The notes: generated by a model from the sequence alone, not told the origin. A DNA stretch of 64,000 nt from Candidatus Dadabacteria bacterium (GCA_951812945.1 CATOTB010000001.1:124001-188000); one strand, 5' to 3'; numbered from the stretch's first letter, positions 28,991 through 41,890 are shown. A program made the numbers and translations.

Positions 28991-31468
28991 GTGCCCGGAG
29001 ATAAGAACCCCCCCGAAATCGTTGCGAATGGAACATCCGATCATGAAACTACAGCAGTTAATGAACAAGAAGCCCAGACTCAAGAACCTTCTCCGGAACA
29101 CGTAAAAGCTCCAAGCGACACCATAGATATCCCCGCAGAAACGGTTGACGCCTTCGGCGGAGACAAGCTCAGGGCCCGGGTTTTTTACGAAAAATACGCT
29201 CTTCGCGATATAAAGGGAGAAATAATAGAAAAAACTCCGGAGCAAATGTGGCGAAGGGTGGCCAAGGAAATAGCCTCACCCGAAGAAAAAAAAGAACTGA
29301 GGAAACAGTGGGAGGAGAATTTCTACTGGCTCCTTTCCGATTTCAAATTCATACCCGGCGGAAGAATCCTCTTCGGCGCCGGTCAGAAGAGAAGAGCCAC
29401 GCTCCTTAACTGCTACTACATGCCCATAAAGGAAGATTCCATAGAGGGAATATTCGAGTGGTGCAAGGAGGCCGCCAGGACCTATTCTTTCGGCGGAGGA
29501 GTCGGAACCGACATATCGATCCTGAGGCCGAAAGGCTCCCCGGTGAACAATTCAGCCATATACTCGACGGGAGCAGTCTCTTTCATGGATCTTCTCTCCA
29601 CAACGACCGGAACCATAGGACAGGCGGGAAGAAGAGGGGCTCTGATGATAACCATCAAGGTCGATCATCCAGACATAATGGAGTTTCTCGACATAAAAAA
29701 CGACGAGGCGAGATCGAAGGTCCAGTTCGCCAACATCTCGGTTAAGGTGGATGACAAGTTCATGGAAGCTGTGGAAAAAGACACAGATTACGAGCTCACC
29801 TTCTCAAACGAGAAAACCGAAATAAAAAGAACCGTGCGGGCCCGCCAAATATGGGAAAAGCTGGTTAAATCAGCATGGTCCTCGGCCGAGCCCGGACTTA
29901 TTTTCTGGGATACGGTTAAGAGGTACTCGCCTACTGAATACGCCAACATGGAAGTAAACGGCGTGAACCCATGCAGCGAGCAGGCGCTTGAAGACTACGG
30001 GAACTGCTGCCTCGGAAACGTAAACCTCTCCATGTTCGTCAAAAACGCCTTTGAGGAAGATGCAGCGATAGAGTGGGAGGATCTCGAGAAGGCTTTTCAC
30101 TACAGCGTCAGGTTCCTTGATGACATCCTGGACTACAACATTGAAAAACATCCCCTAAACTTCCAGACAAAAGCGTCTCTGAGATCAAGGAGAATAGGGG
30201 TCGGGTTCACCGGCCTAGGGGACATGCTTGCGAAGCTCAACATAAAATATGATACGCACGAAGGTGTAAAGTTCACCGACGAGCTTTTCGAGCACGTAAA
30301 AAACATCGTTTACGAAGCCAGCTCCGATCTTGCCAAGGAAAAGGGGACTTTCCCTGTGTTTGACCTCAAAACCCATATCGCAAATCCGTTCGTAAAAAGC
30401 ATGCGTGACAATGTGATGAGCAAGATAAAGAAGCAGGGTCTTAGAAACGCGTGCATACTCACGGTCCCTCCTGTAGGAAGCGGTTCGGTTCTCGCGGGAA
30501 CCACAAGCGGTGTCGAGCCCATGTTCGCCCTGTCTTACCTCCGACGCTCGGAATCCCTGTCGGAAGGAGAATTCAAGGTTTATCATCCGCTGGTATCGGA
30601 GTACATGGAGAAATCCGGACTGGATAACGAGGCGGACCTTCCAGACACGTTCGTCACCTCCCACGAGATAGAACCGGAGATGCGGGTACGCATGCAGGCC
30701 GCGATCCAGAAACACATAGATTCATGCATATCAAGCACCGTGAATCTTCCCAAGGACATAAGCCTTGAGGAAGTCGAGAAGATATATTTTCTTTCCTGGA
30801 AACTCGGCTGTAAGGGAGTGACCGTCTATAGAGAAGGTTCCAGAGAAGGGATACTGATAACAGAAGAACAAGCAAAAGAAAAAACAAACTCTCCACCCCG
30901 GGATGAAGGGATGTCAACCACCCACTCCAACCTCACACCATCCCCTCATCCCTCTCAAAAAGAAACGGTAAAACCTGTAACGAGACCCCAAGTCTTGGAA
31001 GGGTTTACCGAGGCGATTAAAACTGGGTATGGGAATCTCTACGTGACTGTAAACAGTCACGAAGGCAAGCCGTTTGAAGTTTTCGTCCAGATTGGAAAAT
31101 CCGGATTTACTACGATGGCGGATGCCGAGGCAACTGGAAGGCTGATATCTCTGTCTCTGAGGTCCGGGGTCGATGTCAGAGATGTCGTGGAACAGCTGGA
31201 GGCCATTGGAGGTTCCTCACCAGTTTTTTCAGGGGGGAGGGTTATCATGTCCGTCCCCGACGCCATAGCCAAAGTGCTGAGAAGCCATTTCGTCACGAAA
31301 GAAAAAACCAGCGACGAAGTCGGCCCGGCCATGGAAGCAAACGGCGGCACTCAGAAAGTTTCAACGGATCTTATACTCGAGCAATGCCCCGACTGCGGAA
31401 GCAGGGCTCTTGCGTTTGAATCGGGCTGCGTTACTTGTAGGGGTTGCGGATTCTCGAAGTGCAGCTAG
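28991..31468 (+). CDS. nrdJ: Adenosylcobalamin-dependent (class II) ribonucleotide reductase
   Basis: The enzyme makes deoxyribonucleotides using a B12-derived radical. The 825-residue protein lacks an ATP-cone; the catalytic barrel contains NPCSEQALEDYGNCCLGN and the first active-site Cys in LLNCYY. Near the C-terminus is a TSCPD-like domain (about 675-760), and the end is a CPDCG...CRGCGFSKC zinc-ribbon-like Cys cluster used to re-reduce the active site. The first 60 residues are a low-complexity acidic extension. The start is a GTG behind AAAGGAGGAG. NrdR-like boxes precede it. Dependence on B12 agrees with the riboswitch-controlled receptor at 58 kb. Confidence 0.96.
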   Translation: MPGDKNPPEIVANGTSDHETTAVNEQEAQTQEPSPEHVKAPSDTIDIPAETVDAFGGDKLRARVFYEKYALRDIKGEIIEKTPEQMWRRVAKEIASPEEKKELRKQWEENFYWLLSDFKFIPGGRILFGAGQKRRATLLNCYYMPIKEDSIEGIFEWCKEAARTYSFGGGVGTDISILRPKGSPVNNSAIYSTGAVSFMDLLSTTTGTIGQAGRRGALMITIKVDHPDIMEFLDIKNDEARSKVQFANISVKVDDKFMEAVEKDTDYELTFSNEKTEIKRTVRARQIWEKLVKSAWSSAEPGLIFWDTVKRYSPTEYANMEVNGVNPCSEQALEDYGNCCLGNVNLSMFVKNAFEEDAAIEWEDLEKAFHYSVRFLDDILDYNIEKHPLNFQTKASLRSRRIGVGFTGLGDMLAKLNIKYDTHEGVKFTDELFEHVKNIVYEASSDLAKEKGTFPVFDLKTHIANPFVKSMRDNVMSKIKKQGLRNACILTVPPVGSGSVLAGTTSGVEPMFALSYLRRSESLSEGEFKVYHPLVSEYMEKSGLDNEADLPDTFVTSHEIEPEMRVRMQAAIQKHIDSCISSTVNLPKDISLEEVEKIYFLSWKLGCKGVTVYREGSREGILITEEQAKEKTNSPPRDEGMSTTHSNLTPSPHPSQKETVKPVTRPQVLEGFTEAIKTGYGNLYVTVNSHEGKPFEVFVQIGKSGFTTMADAEATGRLISLSLRSGVDVRDVVEQLEAIGGSSPVFSGGRVIMSVPDAIAKVLRSHFVTKEKTSDEVGPAMEANGGTQKVSTDLILEQCPDCGSRALAFESGCVTCRGCGFSKCS

Positions 31469-31505
31469 GTAGGTCCTCCACGGGCCAAACTTCGAAAAAG
31501 GGAGA

Positions 31506-31907
31506 TTACTCTCCCGCTCTGGCACGAGCTATTCTGAGTTTTTTATCAAGTTCCTCTCTTTCCGAAGCTTCTGCGTCCTGAAGCTCGTCAAGTTCTTTTT
31601 GAAAGGCCTCGGCGTCTTTTCTAGCGGTCGCGACATCAACCTCTTCAGTATCCTCCGACTGGTCGGTAAGGATGCTAACGGTATCGTCCTTTACGTCAGC
31701 CAGACCACCATGGATTATAAGAGTGTTTTCCCCCGACTCCTCAGTTTTGAACCTGAGCCTCCCGGGAAAAAGTACTGAGAGAAAAGGTACGTGACCCGGC
31801 AAAACACCGAACTCTCCCATCTGGCCTGGAGCGACCAGTTCCTCGACCTCGCCGTCAAACACGAGCTTTTCGGGGGTTATTATTTTGAGTCGCAATTTTT
31901 CAGCCAA
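31506..31907 (-). CDS. atpC: ATP synthase epsilon subunit
   Basis: The 133-residue subunit of the F1 central stalk has the N-terminal beta-sandwich (LKIITPEKLVFDGEVEELVAPGQMGEFGVLPGH) and a C-terminal helical hairpin ending in LDKKLRIARARAGE. It couples rotation to catalysis and can inhibit ATP hydrolysis. It is the last gene of the cluster, 15 bp after atpD. Confidence 0.96.
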   Translation of the reverse strand: MAEKLRLKIITPEKLVFDGEVEELVAPGQMGEFGVLPGHVPFLSVLFPGRLRFKTEESGENTLIIHGGLADVKDDTVSILTDQSEDTEEVDVATARKDAEAFQKELDELQDAEASEREELDKKLRIARARAGE

Positions 31908-31922
31908 TTTTCAATTCTCCCG

Positions 31923-34282
<2,360 letters not shown>

Positions 34283-34302
34283 TATCCCTTCCCGCTAGCG
34301 TG

Positions 34303-35820
34303 TCAGGCAAACTCGCCCAACTGGTTTTTAAGTTCGTCAAGCGCAGCCACAAGCTTTTCTCCAAGTTCGTCTGAGATGACTTTTTTCTCCTTTATTTCCG
34401 CTAGGTACTCAGGGTGCTTCGATTCAAGGAAAGAAGACAACTCCCTTTCGTATTTTCTCACCGCGGAGACGGGATAGTCGTCAACGTAGCCGTTTGTAAC
34501 GGCAAATATGATCAGAATCTGCTTTTCAACCGCCTGCGGCTCGTACTGATCCTGCTTGAGGGCTTCAACAAGCCTGCTTCCCCGGGCAAGCTGATTCTGG
34601 GTTACCTTATCAAGATCGGAAGCGAACTGCGCGAACGCCTCGACCTCCCTGTACTGGGCAAGCTCAAGCCTCAGCGTTCCGGCGACGTTTTTCATCGCCT
34701 TTATCTGCGCGCTTCCCCCCACCCTAGAAACTGAAAGACCGACGTTAATCGCGGGGCGGACACCCGAGTAGAAAAGATCGCTCTCAAGGTATATCTGCCC
34801 GTCGGTAATGGAAATCACGTTTGTTGGAATGTAAGCGGAAACGTCGCCCGCCTGCGTTTCAATTATAGGAAGCGCCGTAAGAGAACCGCCTCCGTCCTCG
34901 TCTCTCATCTTGGCAGCGCGCTCAAGAAGTCTGGAGTGAAGATAGAAAACGTCTCCCGGGTACGCCTCGCGTCCCGGCGGTCTCTTGAGAAGAAGCGAGA
35001 GCTGACGATACGACCACGCGTGTTTTGTCAGATCATCGTATATTATGAGCGCGTGGCGTCCATTGTCCCTGAAGTACTCTCCCATGGCGCAGCCGGAAAA
35101 AGGAGCCAGAAACTGAAAAGGCGCCGGCGTGCTGGCCGTAGCGGAGACTATGGTCGTGTACTTCATGGCGTCATGCTCCTTAAGCTTGTCGACGACCTGA
35201 GCCACGGTTGACTGTTTCTGTCCTATGGCCACGTATATGCAGTGAACGTCCTCTTCTCTCTGATTTATTATCGTGTCAATAGCGATAGCGGTCTTTCCAA
35301 CCTGTCGGTCCCCCAGGATAAGTTCCCTCTGTCCCCTTCCTATCGGTATCATGGAATCAACGGACTTAAGTCCGGTCTGAAGGGGTTCGTTCACCGACTG
35401 GCGGTAAATGACTCCTGGGGCCTTTACCTCTATCTGCTTTGTTCCAGCAGCAGCTATTTCGCCGAGACCGTCAATCGGCCTTCCAAGCGCGTCAACCACC
35501 CTTCCGCCAAGAGCGTCTCCGACCGGCACCTCGGCGATGCGCCCCGTGCGCTTTACCGTTCCTCCTTCGCTCAGGTGGGAGTCTTCTCCGAAAAGAGCGA
35601 CACCCACATTATCTTCTTCAAGGTTCAGGACAAGTCCGGTGATCCCGCCGTCAAACTCTACAAGTTCTCCCGCTACTGCCTGGTCAAGACCGTAAACCCG
35701 GGCAATACCATCGCCAACGGAGATAATCGTCCCGACTTCTTCGGTGTCCACCTTTCGTTCATAGCCCTTTATCCTGTTTCTCAGAATCTCGCCTATACTT
35801 TCTGCTTTTAGTTCCTGCAT
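34303..35820 (-). CDS. atpA: ATP synthase alpha subunit
   Basis: The non-catalytic nucleotide-binding F1 subunit, 505 residues, close to the standard length. It has the Walker A motif [13 protein letters not shown] and the [14 protein letters not shown] block near the C-terminal domain. The order atpF'-atpF-atpH-atpA-atpG-atpD-atpC is the usual one for F1 with the stator. Confidence 0.98.
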   Translation of the reverse strand: MQELKAESIGEILRNRIKGYERKVDTEEVGTIISVGDGIARVYGLDQAVAGELVEFDGGITGLVLNLEEDNVGVALFGEDSHLSEGGTVKRTGRIAEVPVGDALGGRVVDALGRPIDGLGEIAAAGTKQIEVKAPGVIYRQSVNEPLQTGLKSVDSMIPIGRGQRELILGDRQVGKTAIAIDTIINQREEDVHCIYVAIGQKQSTVAQVVDKLKEHDAMKYTTIVSATASTPAPFQFLAPFSGCAMGEYFRDNGRHALIIYDDLTKHAWSYRQLSLLLKRPPGREAYPGDVFYLHSRLLERAAKMRDEDGGGSLTALPIIETQAGDVSAYIPTNVISITDGQIYLESDLFYSGVRPAINVGLSVSRVGGSAQIKAMKNVAGTLRLELAQYREVEAFAQFASDLDKVTQNQLARGSRLVEALKQDQYEPQAVEKQILIIFAVTNGYVDDYPVSAVRKYERELSSFLESKHPEYLAEIKEKKVISDELGEKLVAALDELKNQLGEFA

Positions 35821-35853
35821 TGCTAACTCCTTTGGAATTACTAACTGTTGAGA

Positions 35854-36396
35854 TTAGGACGGAGAAAGAATACCTCTTATTCTCTCAAGCTGTGTCCTGA
35901 CGCTGTTATCGTAAACCTTGTCTCCTACCTGTGCTTTTATTCCACCTATCATTGAAGGGTCAACCTTAAGCGACACTTCAACCGTTTTTCCGGTCGCCGC
36001 GCGAAGAGCTGCGCTGAGTCTCTCGATATCGCCTTGGCTAAGATCCCTAGCCGAAGTAATCTCGGCCGTCACTTTTCCTACCGCTTCATCAAGTCTTGCA
36101 AGCACAGCTTCCTTAGAGCCGAGAAGCGCCGCAACCTTCTCCATCTCCAAAACGAGCAGAACAAATCTTTTCGTAATCTCAAGAAAAGATGCCGCCTCGA
36201 GAAAATCCTCCACGACCGCTTTTTTCTCTTCCGTAGAAAACACCGTGCTTAAAAAAACGTCCCGCAACTCCCCCGAACTGCAGAGCTGTTCAAGGAAACT
36301 TTCCACATCGGCTCTTATCCCCAAAAGTTCGCGTTCATCCGCTGCGGAATCCACAAGCGCCGAGACAAGATCTCTCAGTGTCGCAACTGTTGCCAT
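35854..36396 (-). CDS. atpH: ATP synthase delta subunit
   Basis: The 180-residue stator protein links the top of F1 to the b subunits. It has an alpha-helical N-terminal domain and the typical C-terminal IKAQVGDKVYDNSVRTQLERIR block. Its start overlaps the end of atpF by 22 bp, so the two are translationally coupled. Confidence 0.94.
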   Translation of the reverse strand: MATVATLRDLVSALVDSAADERELLGIRADVESFLEQLCSSGELRDVFLSTVFSTEEKKAVVEDFLEAASFLEITKRFVLLVLEMEKVAALLGSKEAVLARLDEAVGKVTAEITSARDLSQGDIERLSAALRAATGKTVEVSLKVDPSMIGGIKAQVGDKVYDNSVRTQLERIRGILSPS

Positions 36397-36884
36397 TTCC
36401 CTTCCTCTATCATTTTTACGAAATCGTCAACCGAATCGGTTGTAAAATCCGCATCCACCCGTTCCCTTATCATCTTTTCGGCAAGCGCAAGCGCCGAGTC
36501 GACCACTTCTGACTGTATCTCGGAAACCGCCTTTGTAGTCTCGAGACGAACCGTGTCCTCGACTTCTTTTTTTATCATTTCGCAGCTTTTCTCCGCCGCG
36601 GAGACAAGTTCACCCCTTTCGTTCTCACCCTGTTTTCTTATGTTTTCCTGAAGAGCCGCTATCTCCGAGGAGACCGCATCAAGTTTCGCCGAGTATTCCT
36701 CAAGCGTCATCTTCGCCTGCTCAGCCGCCGTCGCAGCCCTGTCCACTTCCGAGCGGAGCCTTTCCTTCCTGCTTTTCAGAAAAGATAGAAAAGGCTTTTT
36801 GATGAGGTATATGAGAAGGGCCAACAGCAGACCCAAGTTAACGGCGTACTTTATTACAAACACCCAGTCAAAATGGCTATCCAA
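36375..36884 (-). CDS. atpF: ATP synthase b subunit (one of two)
   Basis: The 169-residue stator subunit has one N-terminal membrane helix (about 8-28, AVNLGLLLALLIYLIKKPF) and a long heptad-rich coiled coil that dimerises along the stalk. Two b-type genes side by side mean a b/b' heterodimer. Which is b and which is b' cannot be said firmly. The start codon is TTG. Confidence 0.9.
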   Translation of the reverse strand: MDSHFDWVFVIKYAVNLGLLLALLIYLIKKPFLSFLKSRKERLRSEVDRAATAAEQAKMTLEEYSAKLDAVSSEIAALQENIRKQGENERGELVSAAEKSCEMIKKEVEDTVRLETTKAVSEIQSEVVDSALALAEKMIRERVDADFTTDSVDDFVKMIEEGKWQQLRH

Positions 36885-36929
36885 TTAGTGTTTCCCCCGG
36901 AAAATTAAAATCCGCAGCAAGTTTCACAA

Positions 36930-37439
36930 CTATGCCCCCTTCCTCAATACGCGGTTGCTTATTTCCGCTGCGAGTGACTCTATCTCGTCCCGCAAATCCG
37001 TCCTTATCTTCGCGACTTCGCTCTCAAGAGTCCCTCTCGCACCCTCAAGTTCCGCTTGGGCAGCCTCTCTCGCCGAAAGAAGCATCTTTGAAGATTCGTT
37101 TTGCCCCTGCTGGCGGAGTTCGTTTCTGGTTTCCGTTGCCTGGGCCCTCGCCTCAGCGAGTTTCTCGTTGTACTCGGCAATGGCACCCTCGGCCTTACGG
37201 GTCATCTCTTCAGCTTCCCTAAGCGTGCCCGCGGTAAGTTCCTCCCTCCTGTCCCAGACCCCGAGAAGGGGACGGAACACGAGTGTGTTAAGAAGAAAAA
37301 GCCCTACCAGAAAAATAACAAGCTGAATTCCTAGCGTTTTATCGACGCTTAGCATATCCTCGGCAGCACTTGCCGGGGAAACAACTGCCAAGGTGAAAAT
37401 CACAGCATATAAAAATGTCTTAGGACTACAGAATCTCAT
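36930..37439 (-). CDS. ATP synthase b' subunit with signal-peptide-like leader
   Basis: The 169-residue protein has a membrane helix (about 37-58, LGIQLVIFLVGLFLLNTLVFRP) and a charged coiled coil like atpF. In front is an additional hydrophobic leader with SPASAA/ED, a signal-peptide-like pattern also seen on b subunits of some deep-branching and deltaproteobacterial lineages. With atpF it would form a b/b' peripheral stalk. It is the first gene of the cluster, with 45 bp to atpF. Confidence 0.85.
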   Translation of the reverse strand: MRFCSPKTFLYAVIFTLAVVSPASAAEDMLSVDKTLGIQLVIFLVGLFLLNTLVFRPLLGVWDRREELTAGTLREAEEMTRKAEGAIAEYNEKLAEARAQATETRNELRQQGQNESSKMLLSAREAAQAELEGARGTLESEVAKIRTDLRDEIESLAAEISNRVLRKGA

Positions 37440-37466
37440 GATTAACCTAGCTTTAAGTATTAATTG

Positions 37467-38747
37467 CTAGACCGAATTCCCGGTCAGCTTACGCTCCTTG
37501 CTTTCGCTTTCAAACATCCATTTTAAAAGCGGGGGCACTATAAAGGTTGTCAGTATTACCATGGCCGTGATGGCAGAGAAAAGGTCGGTTTCGAAAACGC
37601 CGTACACAAGACCGATCTTCGCAAAAATAAGCCCAACCTCACCTCTTGGGATCATTCCAACGCCGATTATACTTTTTCTTACGCCTTTTTCATAGACCAC
37701 GTAACCGCTCGCGTACTTCCCGACAACCGCCACCACGAAAAGAATTAAAGCGATTGATATTACCATAATATTTTCAGATACAAAGGGGTTAAACACAGAA
37801 ACATCCACTGCGGCCCCTACCATCACGAAAAATATCGGAGCGAAGAAGTGCGAAACGGGCTTTATGCCACCCTCAATAGTCTTGAACTGATCCGTTTCAC
37901 GAAGAACCAGACCGGCCGCAAATGCCCCCACTATGGGAGCTAGAGAAAAAAGATTTGAGCAGTAGGCATAGACAAAACAGAAGGCTATTGCCATGATCCA
38001 GACGAGATTGTTTCTATCGATCCGGGCGAAAAACCCGAAAATCTTGGGAGCGATAATCCTGCCGAGGACTATGGAAACGGCAAGAAAACCAAAGGCTTTC
38101 GCGGATATAAAGGCCACCGAACTCAAGGTGATCCCTTCCGTCCCCGCGCTCTCTGATCCAAAAGAACTCACTATGCCGCTTACGACTCCGAGAATTATAA
38201 GCCCGAGCACGTCATCTATTATGGCGGCGGTAAGAACTATCCTAGCCTCTTTTGTCTGAAGCCGCTCAAGATCCGCAAGAACTCTGGCCGTGATCCCGAC
38301 GCTTGTGGCGGTGAGGGTCGCTCCCGTCACTATGGCCACAAGCCCGACCATATTGGCTTCAAGGCTGAGTATGGCAAACTTCTGGAAATAAATTATGCTG
38401 AAGTATCCCAGCACAAAAGGCAGAACCACCCCGACTATGGCTACGAGCGCCGAGACCGGCCCCACTTTTATCAAATCTACAATCCTGGTCTCAAGACCTA
38501 TTTCGAAAAGAAGAAGAACAACCCCTATTTCGGCTAGCAAGTGAAATACATCGTATCCGACCATGCCCTCTGTAGAAGGAATAAGCGCCAGAACACTTGC
38601 ACTCAGGACTACTCCGGCGAGAAGTTCCCCGAGAACCGAGGGCTGTCCGATCTTTTCTGCCAGCCGGCCGAAGGCCTTGGCAAAAACAAGGATTATCAGA
38701 AGATAAAGAATGAAATTTTCTACTGATAAATGCTCAACGTATTCCAT
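37467..38747 (-). CDS. Cation/proton antiporter (CPA2/Kef type)
   Basis: The 426-residue integral membrane protein has about 12 to 13 hydrophobic segments and conserved CPA2 features, such as the LLLFEIGLE helix, the TATSVGI segment and the DDVLGLIILG ion-binding Asp-Asp pair. It lacks the C-terminal TrkA-N domain of K+ efflux KefB/KefC, so a Na+(or K+)/H+ exchange role is more likely. It lies 27 bp upstream of atpF' on the same strand and may share its transcript, linking ion exchange with the ATP synthase. Confidence 0.9.
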   Translation of the reverse strand: MEYVEHLSVENFILYLLIILVFAKAFGRLAEKIGQPSVLGELLAGVVLSASVLALIPSTEGMVGYDVFHLLAEIGVVLLLFEIGLETRIVDLIKVGPVSALVAIVGVVLPFVLGYFSIIYFQKFAILSLEANMVGLVAIVTGATLTATSVGITARVLADLERLQTKEARIVLTAAIIDDVLGLIILGVVSGIVSSFGSESAGTEGITLSSVAFISAKAFGFLAVSIVLGRIIAPKIFGFFARIDRNNLVWIMAIAFCFVYAYCSNLFSLAPIVGAFAAGLVLRETDQFKTIEGGIKPVSHFFAPIFFVMVGAAVDVSVFNPFVSENIMVISIALILFVVAVVGKYASGYVVYEKGVRKSIIGVGMIPRGEVGLIFAKIGLVYGVFETDLFSAITAMVILTTFIVPPLLKWMFESESKERKLTGNSV

Positions 38748-39068
38748 TGTCTCGTCTTGGGAAATCTGGGGATTCTTGTCAGATTAGAAAGCAGTTTACT
38801 ATCACAAAACAGGCTCACTGTCAAAAAAGCACTGAATTACTCAGAGAATCCCAGAGAATTCAACAGATGCGGAAATCGTATTCAAGCCTTCCGGTTAATT
38901 TTCCAAAACCGTGGCTCCTCAAGTCACAGGAATTTTTCTCCCGCGCAGTCTTTTAGATAATCGACTTCTAAAACGCATATCACTACCGCCTGGAGAAATG
39001 TTTGAACATCTTAACTTCGAGTTAAAAAACTTTGCATTTTCTGAATTTACCGACATATTTCCCCGTTT
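38748..39068. other. Divergent intergenic region (antiporter and pyruvate kinase)
   Basis: About 320 bases with no convincing gene. Promoters for both directions should lie here. Near the pyruvate kinase start there is a 15-bp palindrome, listed separately. The pyruvate kinase ATG has no clear ribosome-binding site. Confidence 0.4.
39011..39025. promoter_or_regulatory. Perfect palindrome upstream of pyruvate kinase
   Basis: TTAACTTCGAGTTAA is an exact inverted repeat with a three-base centre, 44 bp before the pyruvate kinase start. It could be an operator. No known regulator site is matched. Confidence 0.35.
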
Positions 39069-40475
39069 ATGAAGTCCTTTAGAAAAACCAAGATAATCTG
39101 CACCGCCGGCCCCTCCACAAGTTCACAGGAGATGCTGATGAAAATGTACAAGGCGGGCATGAACGCCGTGCGCCTCAACATGTCACACGGGACTCACGAA
39201 AGCCACCTTGAAGTAATCAATACGGTGAAATCCATCAACAGGAAAGTTGGAGATTCAATCGCCCTGATACTTGACACCCAAGGACCTGAGATCAGAACCG
39301 GGGTTCTGCAAAGCGACCTGCATATAAGCGAGGGAGACGTAATCACGGTATCCGTAAGACTAGGTGACGTTGAAGAGTCTTCAATTCATATTAACTATGA
39401 GGACATTATCAACGAGGTTCAGATAGGAGAGAAGATAACCGTGGACAACGGCCTTATAAACTTGCAGGTACTCGAGAAGGACCACGGAACTATGAAATGC
39501 AGAGTAATTGACGGCGGAACCATGAAGAGTAAACGCCACGTCAACCTGCCCGGGGTAAAAGTCAATCTTCCTTCAATAACGGACAAGGACAAAGCAGACA
39601 TAGAGTTCGGAGTCAGAAACAAAGTCGACTACATAGCCCTTTCCTTTGTGAGGGAAGCACAGGACGTTTTAGAACTCAGAGAACTGCTAGGACCCGACGG
39701 GGAGGGAATAAAAATCATCTCCAAAATAGAAGACCAGGAAGGGGTGCATAACGTGGAGGAAATCGTTGAAGCATCAGACGCAGTCATGGTCGCAAGAGGG
39801 GATCTCGGCATTGAAATAAGCATTGAGGAATTGCCGGACGTACAAAGGGTGATAGTCGGCAAATGCCAGGAAAAAGGCAAAAGAGTCATAGTCGCCACCC
39901 ATCTTCTCGAATCAATGATCGATAACCCGATCCCTACCCGGGCGGAAGTAACGGACGTCTCAAATGCGGTCTACGAGGAAGTCGACGCGCTTATGCTCTC
40001 GGGTGAGACAACAATCGGGAAATATCCCATAAGGTCAATAGAGCATCTCGACAAGATAGCCTTGAAGGCGGAAAGTCTCACAAGTCTGCAGATAGGCAAG
40101 CTTCTTGTTAAGCAAGATCTCAAGCAGCATATAGCGGCTTCAGCGGTTGAACTCGCCGAATCAATTGACGCCAAATGCCTAGTTGTAATAACGAAAAAAG
40201 GATTAATGGCTCAGTTAACAACAAACTGCAGGCCGGCCAAGACACCTATTCATGCCATAACTTTCGACAGCCGAATAAAACGCCAACTCTGTTTGAACAG
40301 GGCCGTAATTGGGCACCTCATGGAAGAGTCCGAAGATCCCGAACAGAGGATCGAAGAGGCCTTCGAGCTTCTGAAACAAAAACGGGTATTAAATCCGGGC
40401 GACCGCGTCGTGCTCGTATCCGACGTTATCACAACCGCCGGCATAGATTCCATCCAGCTACGAGAAATAGTATAA
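39069..40475 (+). CDS. pyk: Pyruvate kinase
   Basis: Pyruvate kinase turns phosphoenolpyruvate and ADP into pyruvate and ATP. The 468-residue protein shows the catalytic blocks KIICTAGPS, RLNMSHG, SKIEDQEGV (active-site Lys region) and MVARGDLGIEI (metal ligands), plus a C-terminal allosteric domain. The length is normal for the short bacterial form. It starts alone after an intergenic region with a palindrome and ends convergent with the transporter gene, 16 bp away. Confidence 0.97.
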   Translation: MKSFRKTKIICTAGPSTSSQEMLMKMYKAGMNAVRLNMSHGTHESHLEVINTVKSINRKVGDSIALILDTQGPEIRTGVLQSDLHISEGDVITVSVRLGDVEESSIHINYEDIINEVQIGEKITVDNGLINLQVLEKDHGTMKCRVIDGGTMKSKRHVNLPGVKVNLPSITDKDKADIEFGVRNKVDYIALSFVREAQDVLELRELLGPDGEGIKIISKIEDQEGVHNVEEIVEASDAVMVARGDLGIEISIEELPDVQRVIVGKCQEKGKRVIVATHLLESMIDNPIPTRAEVTDVSNAVYEEVDALMLSGETTIGKYPIRSIEHLDKIALKAESLTSLQIGKLLVKQDLKQHIAASAVELAESIDAKCLVVITKKGLMAQLTTNCRPAKTPIHAITFDSRIKRQLCLNRAVIGHLMEESEDPEQRIEEAFELLKQKRVLNPGDRVVLVSDVITTAGIDSIQLREIV

Positions 40476-40491
40476 AAACTCTTAATCCCGC

Positions 40492-41889
40492 CTAAAGCAT
40501 AATCGCGCACACAGCCGTAATAATAAACGCGCCGATAAAATTAAGCGCCAGCCCTTCCCTCGCCATCACTTTGGTCGGGAAGGCTCCGGTGCTAAACACC
40601 ACAACATTCGGCGCCGTGGCAACCGGAAGCATAAACGCGCAGCTCGCACTCATCGCCGCGGGCACCATCAATAGCGCCGGTTCGATATTCATCGCCATGG
40701 CGGTGGCCGCCAGAATTGGCATCATCAGGGTCGTGGTCGCCGTGTTGCTTGTGAGTTCCGTGAGAAAAGTAATCGCAAGACAGACGACAGCCAGTATCAA
40801 AACGATGTGCAGAACAGAAAGACCGGAGAGCGCTTCGCCTAGCGCGGCACTTAATCCGGAGGCTATAAAAGCTTTTGCAATTGCGATACCGCCACCGAAC
40901 AAAATGAGCATCCCCCAAGGGATGCGGCTCGCAGTATCCCAGTCAAGCAGCCTGCCTCCCTTGCCGTTTGGCACGAGAAACATCACTATGACGGCTGAAA
41001 GCGCCACGCTGGCATCTGTTGCTCCCGGAACCCCGAACCAAGCTTTCCATCCGCCAAACGGCTCGCTGCGCGTCATCCAGGCAACCGCCGTGAGCAAAAA
41101 CACGATCAGCACGCGCGCTTCGTGACAACTCCACTTTCCCACCTCCGGCATGGCAAAACTGCCCGAACCGGTGAGGCGTCGGGTGATATAGAAGCCAATT
41201 ATCGGAACGAAAATTACGACGACCGGAATTCCCCAACTCATCCACGTGAGAAACGGAATCTCCACGCCCGTATTCTGGAAATAAATCTCGCTGAACACAA
41301 GGTTGGGAGGAGTTCCTATGGGTGTTCCGATGCCGCCGACACTCGCCGCATATGCTATGCCGAGAAGCAGCGGGACCGCAAGTGACTTGTCCCCGGATTT
41401 TTCCAGTACAGCTATAGCCACAGGGAGCATCATAAGCGTCGTCGCAGTGTTGGAAATCCACATGCTTAGCACAGCCGAGGCAGCCATGAAACCAAATACC
41501 AGCCGCCGGTTGCTTGATCCGCCGAAGAAGTTAACCATGGTAAGCGCCAGGCGCCTGTGCGCTCCGCTGCCAGCCATAGCCGTTGACAGCATGAATCCGC
41601 CAAGAAGCAGTAATATAAGAGGAGCTCCGTAGGATTCACTGATTTCCCTCGGAGAAAGAACACCCAGAATCGGGAACAGGGCAAACGGCAACAGGGAAGT
41701 CACCGGAATCGGTACGGGTTCAAACACCCACCACACCGCACACACGGCGGAAACCGCGGCGGTCCAGCAGGCGTCACTTCCCCAGCCAAGGGATTTTAGG
41801 GTGAAAAAAAGGATTGCGCCAAGGACGGGGCCCATAACGAGAAAAACCAGAGAAAGCCCACCGGTCGGAAGGTGTTTTTTTTCGCACAT
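40492..41889 (-). CDS. DASS (SLC13) family anion/dicarboxylate transporter
   Basis: The 465-residue membrane protein has about 11 to 12 helices. It carries two SNT motifs (MWISNTATTLMMLP near residue 143 and LTSNTATTTLMMP near 385) and the GGIGTPIGTPPNLVF block, all diagnostic of the divalent anion/Na+ symporter family. Likely substrates are succinate, malate, citrate or sulfate, probably with sodium. It ends convergent with pyk; gshA lies directly upstream (1 bp gap) on the same strand. Confidence 0.93.
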   Translation of the reverse strand: MCEKKHLPTGGLSLVFLVMGPVLGAILFFTLKSLGWGSDACWTAAVSAVCAVWWVFEPVPIPVTSLLPFALFPILGVLSPREISESYGAPLILLLLGGFMLSTAMAGSGAHRRLALTMVNFFGGSSNRRLVFGFMAASAVLSMWISNTATTLMMLPVAIAVLEKSGDKSLAVPLLLGIAYAASVGGIGTPIGTPPNLVFSEIYFQNTGVEIPFLTWMSWGIPVVVIFVPIIGFYITRRLTGSGSFAMPEVGKWSCHEARVLIVFLLTAVAWMTRSEPFGGWKAWFGVPGATDASVALSAVIVMFLVPNGKGGRLLDWDTASRIPWGMLILFGGGIAIAKAFIASGLSAALGEALSGLSVLHIVLILAVVCLAITFLTELTSNTATTTLMMPILAATAMAMNIEPALLMVPAAMSASCAFMLPVATAPNVVVFSTGAFPTKVMAREGLALNFIGAFIITAVCAIML

Positions 41890-41890
41890 C